Source: Apostichopus japonicus (taxonomy: Eukaryota > Echinodermata > Holothuroidea > Aspidochirotida > Stichopodidae). Taken from it: DNA of 64,000 nucleotides. The stretch is from NCBI RefSeq assembly GCF_037975245.1, contig NC_092571.1, forward strand, positions 22,511,564 to 22,575,563, in the 5' to 3' direction. Below, in pieces: positions 1 through 12,400 of this stretch (position 1 is the stretch's first letter; every line of letters begins with the position of its first letter). The notes under the pieces are model-generated. The model worked only from the letters and a program-made list of their open reading frames with translations. It did no database searches and had not been told where the DNA came from. A program made the position numbers and the translations under genes.

Positions 1-338
1 GCATATTAATTTGAAGGACTTTGTTTATGTCACTTCATATCGTCACGGATGATAAGAGATTTTTCATAATTAACTATTCTCATCTATCATAAATTATGAG
101 GAATTTTATAATCAACCTTTGTGAGTTGTGACAATGGAGTTATGGGTGAGTTTCTGTTTAGTTAATAGGTGACATTTGACCTTTGTGCATGTGTCCTAAA
201 GGTCCATGAAACTTAGGAAGGAACTTCAAGTCTGCTCAATGATGAGTGAGGGATGTTGGGGTGGGACTGAGGTAGGGGTGAAGGCCAAGGGCACAGTAGG
301 GGTACAGTATAACACAAGGCCTAAAGCCATGCCCTCAC

Positions 339-437
339 CAAAGATTTTCCACCGTTTGTTGCATCATGGGAATATTTCCTGCGATGCTCTGGATTTTTCT
401 GGTAGCAAGATGCACCATACTTGCACAAAGGCTTCTC
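339..437 (-). CDS. LIG3: LIG3 exon 15: PBZ (poly-ADP-ribose-binding) zinc finger
   Basis: A 99-nt phase-0 exon between CTTTTCACAG and TTTG|GTGAGG. It encodes KPLCKYGASCYQKNP then EHRRKYSHD. This fits the published PBZ pattern K-x2-C-x-Y-G-x2-C-Y-x-K-x3-H-x3-Y-S-H at every key position: two Cys, two His, the aromatic/Gly pair and the basic residue. PBZ fingers bind poly(ADP-ribose) in APLF and CHFR. Exon 14 also ends in phase 0, so the join is in frame. That it belongs to this transcript is inferred from strand, phase and order. Confidence 0.8.
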
Positions 438-3400
438 CTGTGAAAAGAAAGATGAACAGAATGTTTAACACTCTGTGGTTGCAATTAACAAGTATCAAAT
501 TTTAAAAGCTGAGAAAGGTAAAACACCTAGAGGACAGCTTGTCATTCCATTTTAATACTGCCGTTGCTTCGAACCAATCATGAAGCCTTTGATATTGAGT
601 ATTGTGCAAATCAACTGTTAGAAAATATTTACATCCACACAGTGTGTCACAACATTTTGCACAGTTATACATCTATTGTTGTATAGCGACCTCTATTTCA
701 CCAGTTGCATGCAGAGTAGTAATCCAGCTGATACTGGTTGAACTAGTCTTGACTGGATCCTGTAATCCTTGAAACCACTGTCCTAGACAGACATATCGCC
801 AACGGTTACCGTGTGAATCTTCATCGTCATCCCTAATGTTATTAGCTAATATTTATTGCTGTTTTATTGACAGTTGTAGTATTTTGCAGACTCATTTTAG
901 GGTAATGCCAAAACAGGCAGAGGTGTGGTATGTAGAGAAAATATGAGATATGAGAATAAATTACACAGGATAAATAAATTACACAGGACAGTGGCAACAT
1001 TAACACATATTATAGCCAGAGGCTACAGTGTTCTTGTTGGTACCGTTTAGTGGCTGCTGAAGTTTGATGTCAGACTTTATATATGTCGCTGAGTGGCAAT
1101 GCCTGATGAAGTGGTGTTTGTCGAAAACGCCACCAGACATTTACCAAACTTTGTCAAAATATTTAGATGAAATATTCAGACAGTTCTATAACATATTAAA
1201 TATATTAAATATCAGGTTCGAACTGTTTTTCAAAGTTAAGCAGTTTTTAAACTAACTCAAGATATGACAAAATCAATAAAAGCATTAGTTATCAAATTGG
1301 CTTAAAATATCTGTCCAAAAGTCTCAAGGAGTCTCTACTTAAATAATATTAATGTTCGAGGGTTGAATTACCTGGTTTGCGGGAGAGGGTGACAAAGATG
1401 GCCCGCTGTTTATCTCCTTCGGTTCCTTCTTCGGTGACGATATGTTTGCGCTCGTTTGTTTTTTCGCGGGACTTGCTTCTGTTTTGGTGTTTGAAGTCTT
1501 TTGTTTCTTGGTAGGGCTTGCTTCTGTTTTGGTGTTTCCAGTTTTTGGTCGTTTGTTACTGTTGTTGGAATTAGAAGATCCGGGAAGTAGTGCCCCTACG
1601 TCTGTCTCTTCTTTGGACTTCTTGAAAAGAACCTAAAAAATAAATGACGAAAAATTAAGGTTTCTAACGATCAGGAATGCAGTTTCGTCATAGCGCTTAC
1701 AAATTAATAACCACAAAGTTGCTTTAAGCCAACAATTATCTGGTATAGAAGTCCAAGTCTGAGCAGGTCATGCCTCTCAGACTGATTTCAGATTATCAAA
1801 AAGAATTTCACTGTCAAAGTGTTAGGTATTAAAAGCATCAATATCCAATGATTTTACATAACAACAGGGGTACAACTTGTTATAATTCCAGGGGAGGCGG
1901 GGGAGGCGAGGGGAGGGAGGGGGAGGCGAGGGGAGGGAGGGGGAGGAGTGGGGTGATCCCCCTTACAAAGAAATCTAGTGCACAGTACACATATATATAA
2001 CATGTATGTGCAATTATCACTTAAAGTAAATAGTTTGTCAACACTGTTTCAAAAGTTGCAAAAGTTTATATCAAAATTTCCTTTATTTCACCAATGTTTC
2101 TCCAACAGGAGGAATTACCTTGAGTCTCGGTAGATTTGTAGCTGTTGTAAAATCTTTGTCGCTTCTGATTCTCGTCACTCTCGGGAACCTGATGGAGATC
2201 CCGTCTGCTGTGTGAATGTCCGATTTGGAGAATTCCGCTCCGATTATTTCCCAAACAGGTGCTTTCTGCGAAATGAGATTAAACAGCCAATCAGACTCAA
2301 CAAAATTTGTACTTTTCTTTTAAAAAAAAAATAAAACCCAGATACTTGGCTGGATATTCCAGGCATTTCATTCTCTTTAGCTTACAAACATCAACCAAAT
2401 AGATCAAAATGTTGTTCTTTCCATCGACATAAAACATTTCAAATAGCCTAACCGTCAAGGTATGTTCTTTACCAAATATGCTCAAGCAGGAAAAGAAATA
2501 CTGCAGGCACACATGCAGTTGACTTTGTGTTTGACCTTCAGATGTCATAACACTCTATACTGTATAAGAGTATCCTTATAATGCAATGATATCACATTGC
2601 TGCAGTATAGCTTTATAATATTGCCTGCCATTGGAGAAAAACCAACCAATGCTGATCTCATTGGCTGATGATGTAATGATCCTTGGCTTGATATATACTT
2701 TACGTACAAATTTACAACGTCAACAGGCTATCATCAAGGTTTACCAAGCTGGAATATACATCCAAGCTACTTTAGTTTCTCCCTCCCTCCCTCCCTCCCT
2801 CCCTCCCTCCCTCCCTCCCTCCCTCCCTCCCTCCTTCTGCTCGAGAAAACTCACCCTTGGGTCTTGAACGACGAAATCAGGAACCTGTGATTTGTTGATC
2901 TTTAACCACGATGGGACTTTCCCCATATTTTTACTGATCTTTACCACCTGTAGCTCTTTGTTCACTTTGGCTAATGTTTCATCGTCCAATCCGTTTCCGC
3001 ATTTAGTCACGGTGTAAAATTTGTCGGTGACAGGGTCATGGACACCCATTAGAAACACAGACATCATCCCGCCTGGATAGGAAAATATTGGTTTAGGTGG
3101 AAATACACTTAGTGTAATAGTCATGGACACCCATTAGAAACACAGATATCATCCCTCCTAGATAAGAAAATATTGGTTTAGGTTATAGTACACTTAGTTT
3201 ATTATTCATGGACACCCATTAGAAACACAGACATCATTCCTCCTGAATATGAAAATATTGGTTTAGGTGGAAATACACTTAGTGTAATAGTCATGGACAC
3301 CCATTAGAAACACAGATATCATCCCTCCTAGATAAGAAAATATTGGTTTAGGTTATAGTACACTTAGTTTACTATTCATGGACACCCATTAGAAACACAG

Positions 3401-6400
3401 ACATCATTCCTCCTGAATATGAAAATATTGGTTTAGGTGGAAATACACTTAGTGTAATAGTCATGGACACCCATTAGAAACACAGATATCATCCCTCCTA
3501 GATAAGAAAATATTGGTTTAGGTTATAGTACACTTAGTTTATTATTCATGGACACCCATTAGAAACACAGACATCATTCCTCCTGAATATGAAAATATTG
3601 GTTTAGGTGGAAATACACTTAGTGTAATAGTCATGGACACCCATTAGAAACACAGATATCATCCCTCCTAGATAAGAAAATATTGGTTTAGGTTATAGTA
3701 CACTTAGTTTATTATTCATGGACACCCATTAGAAACACAGACAGGGGAGGTTGGGTGGGAGGGGAGGGGGAGATTGGCTGGGAACAAAAGGTATACCTTT
3801 GTTTCCTGTCCCATAGTGAGCTCCTAAGACTAGCAGATCAGCGGAATCGGCCATAGCTCCTTGAGAGAGGTAATCCTTCTTCACTTTAAGCCAATGTCTC
3901 TTGCCGGGCTCATATACGCCCTAAGAAAAGATGCAAAATTAAGTTAAGAAATGATGTGTATTGTGCAGGGATGAGCCTGGGGTTAAAAAAAAATCACAGA
4001 ACTTTGCAAAAATTGCGGTATAGGCTCCAGTTTGCATATGCTACAGTGTGTTAGGATAATAGTTTTTGTCCCTGAGGTAGAAAAGAAATCACGGATAATC
4101 CGGGAATTCGCGGAAAAAAGCTCATGCTTGAATGTGAATAACCAAAAATCCATAAAAATTCACCATTTGCAATAAGAAACTTAGAAAACTTAAGAAACTT
4201 TTGATTCTCCAAAGGGCTTGCTTTCTTTACTCACTTCTAAAAATATTCAGTTGAACCAATTAAAACAACAAACCATTAAGCCAATGAAGAGGGCCTAGGA
4301 TTTTGTATTTAGGTGGAATATTTTCATAACAATAACCATTGTGACCTTCCAACTTTTTAACTTACATTTATGTCTTTCAGGACAAGACCCTCAAGGCCTT
4401 CTTTAATAACATTTCTGATCATCGCTGAAAGGTCATCTGCTTCCTATAAGATAGAGAAAAAGAAAAAGAAAAAAATGGCAAATGTTGAAGGATAATTAGC
4501 CATTTTAAGCATGTAGGGAGTATATCCCCTATATTATGTCAATTATTGCATTCTGTGACCAGTTCAAAGACACTTAGATAAGGCATCACTGATACTACTG
4601 CTGTTCTGTTTGATCGAGCACAACCATGTTTATAAACCTCAAATTGAAAGTGAGAGGCTGTACAGCTACATAGGGACTTGTATATAGTATGTTCACTACA
4701 CAATATGTCACAAAATGGGACTGGATAAGGAAACAAATAGCTACAGGTAAGATGAAAGCTAAAGAAAGTTTTCACAAATCTTCAGACAGAAGATTCTGTT
4801 TTCAAACGCAAGACTTTATATCCACATTAGGCTTGAACTGCTGTCGTCAGTAGTGATTGGAACAAGTGAAAAAATGATGGATTTAAAAACTAAGTCATAA
4901 AAATCCATACAAAGTAGAAGATTATATCTGAATATTTTTTTTCAAAGTTTATAGAAGTATCAAAGTATCCTATGAAAGTGTGAGGTGACACTATGAATGA
5001 AAGACACTATTCTCCCCATCACCTCACTTCCTACCTCTCCACCCCCCCCCCTCCACACTCTTCCGACCCCATATGAAATGTGGAAAATTACCTTGATGAA
5101 TTCCATCTCTGAGAACATAATGCGATTTGGGATTGGTGTCATATTTTGCTCCAGAACCTTCCTTCTCTCTTTCAGTGGCCTTAGAAGAGAGAGAAAATAA
5201 AACTTAAAAATTACACTAAATCACCAAAGGAATGGTTTAGGAAAATGTTGCCAGACGAAATATGTTACCATGATTTGAATTACCCTATCCACCATTAGTT
5301 TACTTTGCTCTTTCAAAAGTTTGTTTTGTAAGGTCTTCATACTTTATTAAAAATAGTCAGTTTTCTGTTGTTGATTTGCTTGGAGGGATCTTTCTTAATA
5401 TAATATCATTTTTCTTTAGATTCCTTTCTTTTTCATTCCTCATTTTTGTTATCCTTAAAGGAAAATATTACACTGCTGACCTAACTATAGGCTTCTTATA
5501 GTATAGTATATAAGTACCACACTTACTACAACTGGTGTAAACATTTGCTTTCCAATGCTCATTCAACAATTAATCATACACATTTACATTCCTATATCCA
5601 GATTTATTGTCTCATGGAAATTGAATTAGACCAACGTTTCATTTCCCTTTGGTGACTGTAAATCATAACCAATCCATTTGAATCATTTTAAAATTCACTA
5701 TTCACAGCCAGAATAAAGATGATTTAATTTCCCAGCTCATTTTCAAACCATAACAATAATCTCTCAGGGTCAGCGAATGAAATGCATTTTGTTCGAGGAC
5801 AACGTATGTTTTTCTAATAATCCAAGGTCGTTGTAGATTCAGGTCGTACTGATTTTTAGCTTTCTTCCTGGATGGCTTTCAGCCAAGTGTAAACAATCTC
5901 TTGGCACAAAGGATTTCATTCAAATAATGAGAATAATGGAAGGCAAACAAAGAGATAATAATTACAGAGCTAATCGTAGAAAACTTACAAGTGATTTGAA
6001 CGAGCAGATGGTGTTGAAAATAGACGAGGTTGCATAAACAAAAACAACAAAGGTGGGGAAAAAAAGCCACACAGGAACCAAAGAAGAGAGGTAAAAATAT
6101 AACCAGGAAACAAATGGACTAGATATGAAGAATCAAATGGGCTGTGAATATATAAACAGCAATTGATGCAGAGAAGCACAAACCTCCCCTCCCCCTTACC
6201 CCACCCCCTCCCCTAACCAAACACAAAATGACAAGAAATACAAATATACATCCATGGGACATATTTCACTTACTTGTCCATCAAGTTTTCACCGTTGAAG
6301 TGAATACAATCAAAGACAAAGAGGCAAGCATTGGCATCCTGGAAAGCACTCTTTTTATGGATTCCGAGTGTTCCAAACGGTAGGATTTTACCGTTCGTAT

Positions 6401-9400
6401 CCACCATTAAAATCTGGGGGGGGGGGGGGGGAGAGAGTCAAATATCAAACTGTTAATTTGCCACAGAATTGAAAGTTGAATAAAGATAGATTTATGTAAT
6501 AGTTATGATGCTAAACTGATGTTTATAATCCGTAGTGGTGCATTAAAGTGGTTCTATGCTATGATAATTACATGATAATTTTGGAGCAAGGCTATGAAAA
6601 TATTACTTTTGAAATTTATGTAATAATAGTACTAGATGAACAAAATTGCTATGGTTATGCTACAGCAATGCCAATAAACTTCTATGGTTGTACTGACACA
6701 CAATGCTATGATGATGCTATGAAATTACAACTGATATAGAAGAACTACCAATAACCAGTTAAAAAATACATGAAAAGTTTATATATTGACATATCTAGTT
6801 GATTATATTCTACTTACCTCACTGTCTAAGATGACATTGTTGCCATGGGGACAGGCCTTTGGTAAGTAATCTTTGATGTGTGCTACCTTATGAGGTAGCA
6901 CCTGCTTAAGACTTCTACTGAAGTACTGAAAGTCATCCCCTTGTTTGTGTATTTGTACTCTCTCTCCGTCATACTTGATCTCAGAATACATACCGTTGGG
7001 GCACTTCGAGATGGCCTGACCAACAGATTTGCAAGCCTCCGCCTGTAAGATAAAAACACAATTAGGAAGGATGGAATTTTGAAGAGATTCTAGCCAATAC
7101 AATGTATTAAAAGATATGTTATGGGCCTACGGCTGTTAGCAGGGCTGTGAAGTTGAGGATCATGTAGCTAACATGGTGTGAGAGAGTGACAAAACTTGTC
7201 ATTTTAATGACCATTACTGACAGGACCTTTGAGAGTTATGGGTAAAAACAAGGATGTAACACAATTTAAGAGTGTGATAGCATGACAAAAGGCTGTGATA
7301 TTAGAGACAATAAGTGACACAATGTAAGAAAGTTTTACCTATTATTAGCAAGGCTGTAATTTTAGAGACCACAGCTTACACAATCTAAGAGTGTGATGAT
7401 ATTACAAAGGCCGTAATAATCGAGACCATAAGTAACAACAATTTAAGAAAGTTTTGGCAAGACTGTAAGTTTAGAGACCATTGCAAACAGGGTTGTTAGG
7501 AAGCTATAGGCAACATGAGTAGAACTGGAACAGTTGATGCCCAAGATGAGTTCTCCCACCACTCCCGACAAAAATCGAAGCCATCAGCCATTAATTAGCT
7601 GTTAAGCAATGCCACTTACTCAACTATGGATTCTCATCAATATAATGTCTACTTATCTGTTGAATAGTTTTATGATTTCATAGCTCTAAATATCTCAAAA
7701 TTGCCATATGCTTTTCATTTTTGGCTAATATCCATTGAAACATGTTCATTCTTTTTCATGAGTACTTCCTTTTTTTCCATAAGTGAATGTATGAAGAACA
7801 AGAATTCGATGGATAACCTTATAAGATGAAGATTCCTGTAATGTCGTGGCATACCACGTAAAGTAGCAATCCTGTACTCACCAACATGGGAAGAACGGGT
7901 GTCATCAAGTTGGCTCTTACACTCAGTTTCTTGTTCATGCCTGGTACTCCATTAGCATCTCTGTTTGAGAGTACCCTGTCCACCACATCACGAAGATTAC
8001 GAGAGGCTTGAAATGCCTCGTATGCATGGGGATCTAGTGCCTCCAGTCTGACAAAAATTTTAAAAAAAATTACTTCATACGCCAATTTTGTATAAACGAA
8101 CGTCCTGTTTGTTTTAAAAAAATATATGTGTTACTTCTGAAATTATCTAAACAAAACATCTTTTGTAAAAAAAATATTAGTATTAATAGTATTGTGTGAT
8201 ACAAACATTATGAAGATATTTCATTGGCTGCTTATTGGCAGCAGTTTACGACAATCACAATTTCTATCCACCCCCCCACCTCCAACCTCCCACTGTTATA
8301 TGGCAAGATCAAAGAATACATAACTGTTTTTATTTTAAGCTAAAAAGAGTTGATATTCATAAAAAAAGTAGCTTTCTTGAAGTTTTGTATATTGTATGGC
8401 TTAAATAAAAACTGGCTGGATAAATGGACATTACATGTGTTTTGAGCCAGAATTGATTCTCAAGTCGTGTTTAATAAGGCGGATCAACATCTTGAGATCG
8501 TTGCTGGTGCATTTTCGTGTCATTCTGGCTAGCTCAGCTTGCTGTTCTTGCTCTCTGGTCAGAGGCACCAGGCGATCCAGGAAAGCATCAACCTAGAATA
8601 AAAAAAAAACAAATTTGGGAGTCAAAAAATACATTCTCAAGCTTTCAGGGAATGATAACTGCATTTGTGTTATGTACTAATATTCGAACAAGTATTTTGG
8701 ACTAAACAGAATTCAATCACCTACTTTATAGAACAGTGTTTTTCGGTCCACTAAAACACTGTACCTAGAGTACACCAACTGGAAATGCAATTTTTACAAC
8801 ATTTGTAAATAGTGAAAACAAATCAACAACCTTTTAATACTGATAGTTGCATTTCTTCCAGACTGCTAAAGAATAAAAGCAAGTGTTTGCATTGCAAATA
8901 ATGAGTAATAGAAATTAATAACAAAATTTTTTTTTAGTGTGGATTGCTGGCTTGATACGGACTGTCAGCTTGAATCCAAGCATCAAAACTGATATTGTCA
9001 AAATTTCATTTAAGTGCCTTAAGTGGGATCTTATTTTTAAATAATGTGTACTTACTGTAATGTACTGTACTCCACTGAACAATTTAACCCACTCTTAACA
9101 TCTCCGTGGTTACCATACAATGCAATGATTATGTTTAAATTTACTTTGGCAATGTCAACACCTTTTGTGACTAGAGCAGATTCATGGAGAGGATATACTT
9201 TCCTCTACTTCAGTGTTTTCATCTCTTTTTAATGGTAGCGTTTTATTATTCACAAAGCGTAGCATCTTCTCGAGGATTTCTTACAAATAATGATCATACA
9301 ATGTAGTAATTAGGATTGGAATGAGCCAGTTTTAATGGTTGTGAGTCATTACAGATTTATTCCTAATGAAAGATTAAGCATTTAAACACACCTCAAAGAA

Positions 9401-12400
9401 AACTCCCAGCAGAAAGTATTAAACTGATTGGGATGGGGGATTGAGATGGAGGATTGAGATGGGGGATTGGGATGGGGGATTGGGATGGGGGATTGGGATG
9501 GGGGATTGGGACGGGGGATTGGGACGGGGGATTGGGACGGGGGATTGGGATCCATGGGGGATTGGGATCCATGGGGGATTGGGATCCATGGGGGATTGGG
9601 ATCCATGGGGGATTGGGATGGGGGATTGGGATGGGGGATTGGGATGGGGGATTGGGATTGGGGGATTGGGATGGGGGATTGGGATGGGGGATTGGGATGG
9701 GGGATTGGGATGGGGGATTGGGATGGGGGATTGGGATTGGGGGATTGGGGTGGGGGATTGGGATGGGGGATTGGGATGGGGGATTGGGATGGGGGATTGG
9801 GATGGGGGATTGGGATGGGGGATTGGGATGGGGGATTGGGATGGGGGATTGGGATTGGGGGATTGGGATGGGGGATTGGGATGGGGGATTGGGATTGGGG
9901 GATTGGGATTGGGGGATTGGGATGGGGGATTGGGATGGGGGATTGGGATGGGGGATTGGGATGGGGGATTGGGATTGGGGGATTGGGATGGGGGATTGGG
10001 ATGGGGGATTGGGATGGGGGATTGGGATGGGGGATTGGGATTGGGGGATTGGGATGGGGGATTGGGATGGGGGATTGGGATTGGGGGATTGGGATGGGGG
10101 ATTGGGATGGGGGATTGGGATGGGGGATTGGGATGGGGGATTGGGATGGGGGATTGGGATGGGGGATTGGGGTGGGGGATTGGGGTGGGGGATGGGAGGG
10201 ACTGCTTCTCTTCCCCTGATCATTGAGCTATGAACGACCTACCTCTTGCAGGGTGAGGCTGCTCTTCTTGGTCGGTGTCACGCCCGTACTTTCAACAAAA
10301 TACTTCCGTACAGTCTCTGATACATCTCCTTGCTCTAAATCTGTTACCATGTCGTCCAGGTCACACTGGAAGATCTGAAAATTTTAGACGATTGGCAAGT
10401 AATGATTTAAAATACTAGAACTTTATAGTCATATTTACTTGAATTACTGAGTCAAATTTTGGAGACTTGTTTATTACTTAAATGTAAAAGTTTAAAGCTT
10501 TGAGCTGCTTGTTAATAGTTTGCAGTTTTAATTCTTTCCTTGACATCAGATATCTCTTGAAACAGAGCGTAACTTGTTAGTTTAATGTCTCACTGTCAAG
10601 ATCAAAATTGTTCATTATGTGTTTATTTTCAAAACAGACGTTAATATGCGTCCTAGACCCAGTACACTTTTGACACGATAGGATACAAATGAGCCTAGCA
10701 ATGTTAACATATATTTATAAACAGGTACTGGGGTTAGCTGCTGCAGCTGAATGATGGAAAACTGATCACTGACAGTGACTGACAATTATATTTTTTTTAT
10801 TAATTGTTACAAAAATTTGCATGCAAAATCTTTAAATGTACACTGGTTTTTAAACATTAACCTTGATGATGATAAGATCATATTGATGCTATAGGATGAA
10901 ACACATACTTTTCAAATGCTTTCCTAAAGTTGCTAAAACACTTTCAGTATAACAGAAGTGGAGGAATTCTAAACAATTCTAAACAATGAAATGGTAAGCG
11001 CATCTTACCTGGCTGTATAATTTAACAATTTGCTTGTTATTAAGGTTATAGACTCTCTTGACCACTCCAGGGAGTAACAGCTTTAATAAAAGGTAAGTAT
11101 CTCCTTTGTATGAATCTGTAAAGATAACAACAGATAATAAATGTGTTAAAAGTGTGTTACCATGTGACCTGTATCCGTACCACCTGATCTGTATTGGATC
11201 ACATGACCATTTCTTGTATCACGTGACAGGTGTATGAACAACAAACTACAGGGCTTCATTCAAAGAAACATTAACATACTTCCATCTGAACCTTTCTTCA
11301 GGAAATCTGCGACTTCTCTAGTCTTAGCCAGGTAACTTGAGACATCGGCGATCCTGGCACAGAGTTTTCTATATTCCCGAAAGGAATTATCTGGGTGTTG
11401 TGGGTCCGCGTTTGATGCCTGAGTGGAAAAACTTTTCACAGTTGTTGAGGGTACATCTACCGAGGAGGAAAAGAAATAAATCTCTAAATTATGCCCAACT
11501 TTCAAAGAAAAAGATAACATTTATGGTGTACAGTATCTATTCGAATCAATATTCCTAAACATTTTGAACATAACCTTAAAATGTTATCACTATTGGGCTC
11601 AGAACTCAGCATGCAAAAACTTTTCAAATATAAAAAATATTTCAAAAACATCTTCAGGACCTTCCAAATCATTTCCATATATAGTTAAAGATTACAAAGT
11701 AGGTTGACTAATTAAATCAGGGATTTATTTAGTGCTTGACAATAGCACTTTTGAAGGTTTTGACCATTCCCGGCTTTCAAAATTACTGGATTGTACCTGT
11801 GTACAAAAATTGCTATCCGTCTACACACTTTTTGTATAGCTGTTGCCCATTTTGCATAGTATTGTTTTTATTGCGATACCGGATACATTTTTCCCTGTAT
11901 TTATACTCAAAATGGGCTTGGTCAGAATCATGTAAATATTTTACACAGACAAACGTATAAAGTGATCTTAGGTAAACACTCCTATAATCTTGAGCTTTAA
12001 TACAGTGTACAGTTCTGAAATGGATATATTTTCCTGTGTCACACAATGTGACACCTTAATATGGAAAAGAAAAGTACTGTATTCCATGCTGTGAGTTGAA
12101 AACTCCGCATGTACAGTACTGTATTATTATTTTGTCACTAACTCAAGATGTATCCGGTTATTTGAAGGTAACATATGTTGTGACTGACTAAACCCTCATC
12201 TCTCCCCTAGAGTGGATCATAGTAGGTTATTTGTGATGTCGTTTCTACAATGTTCTTTAAAAGCTGAACTGCACTTTTCAATATATTATATAATCTCTTT
12301 GTTGATTTATCCTTGAAAACCTGATACATTTGGTTTATTTACCAAACTGTGAAAATACCACTAAATTAAAAACAAAATTAATATCTTTGCCATGCAAACT

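Noticed and set aside
720..840. Searched on the minus strand for a BRCT exon of ligase III
   Set aside because: All frames hit stops or lack the Trp and Gly pattern of BRCT, so the domain is more likely beyond position 1.
9382..10233. Several ORFs of 250-276 codons on both strands, Pro/Ser- or Gly/Trp-rich
   Set aside because: They arise because a 13-bp repeat has no stop in any frame. They lie in a ligase III intron and have no splice or start context.
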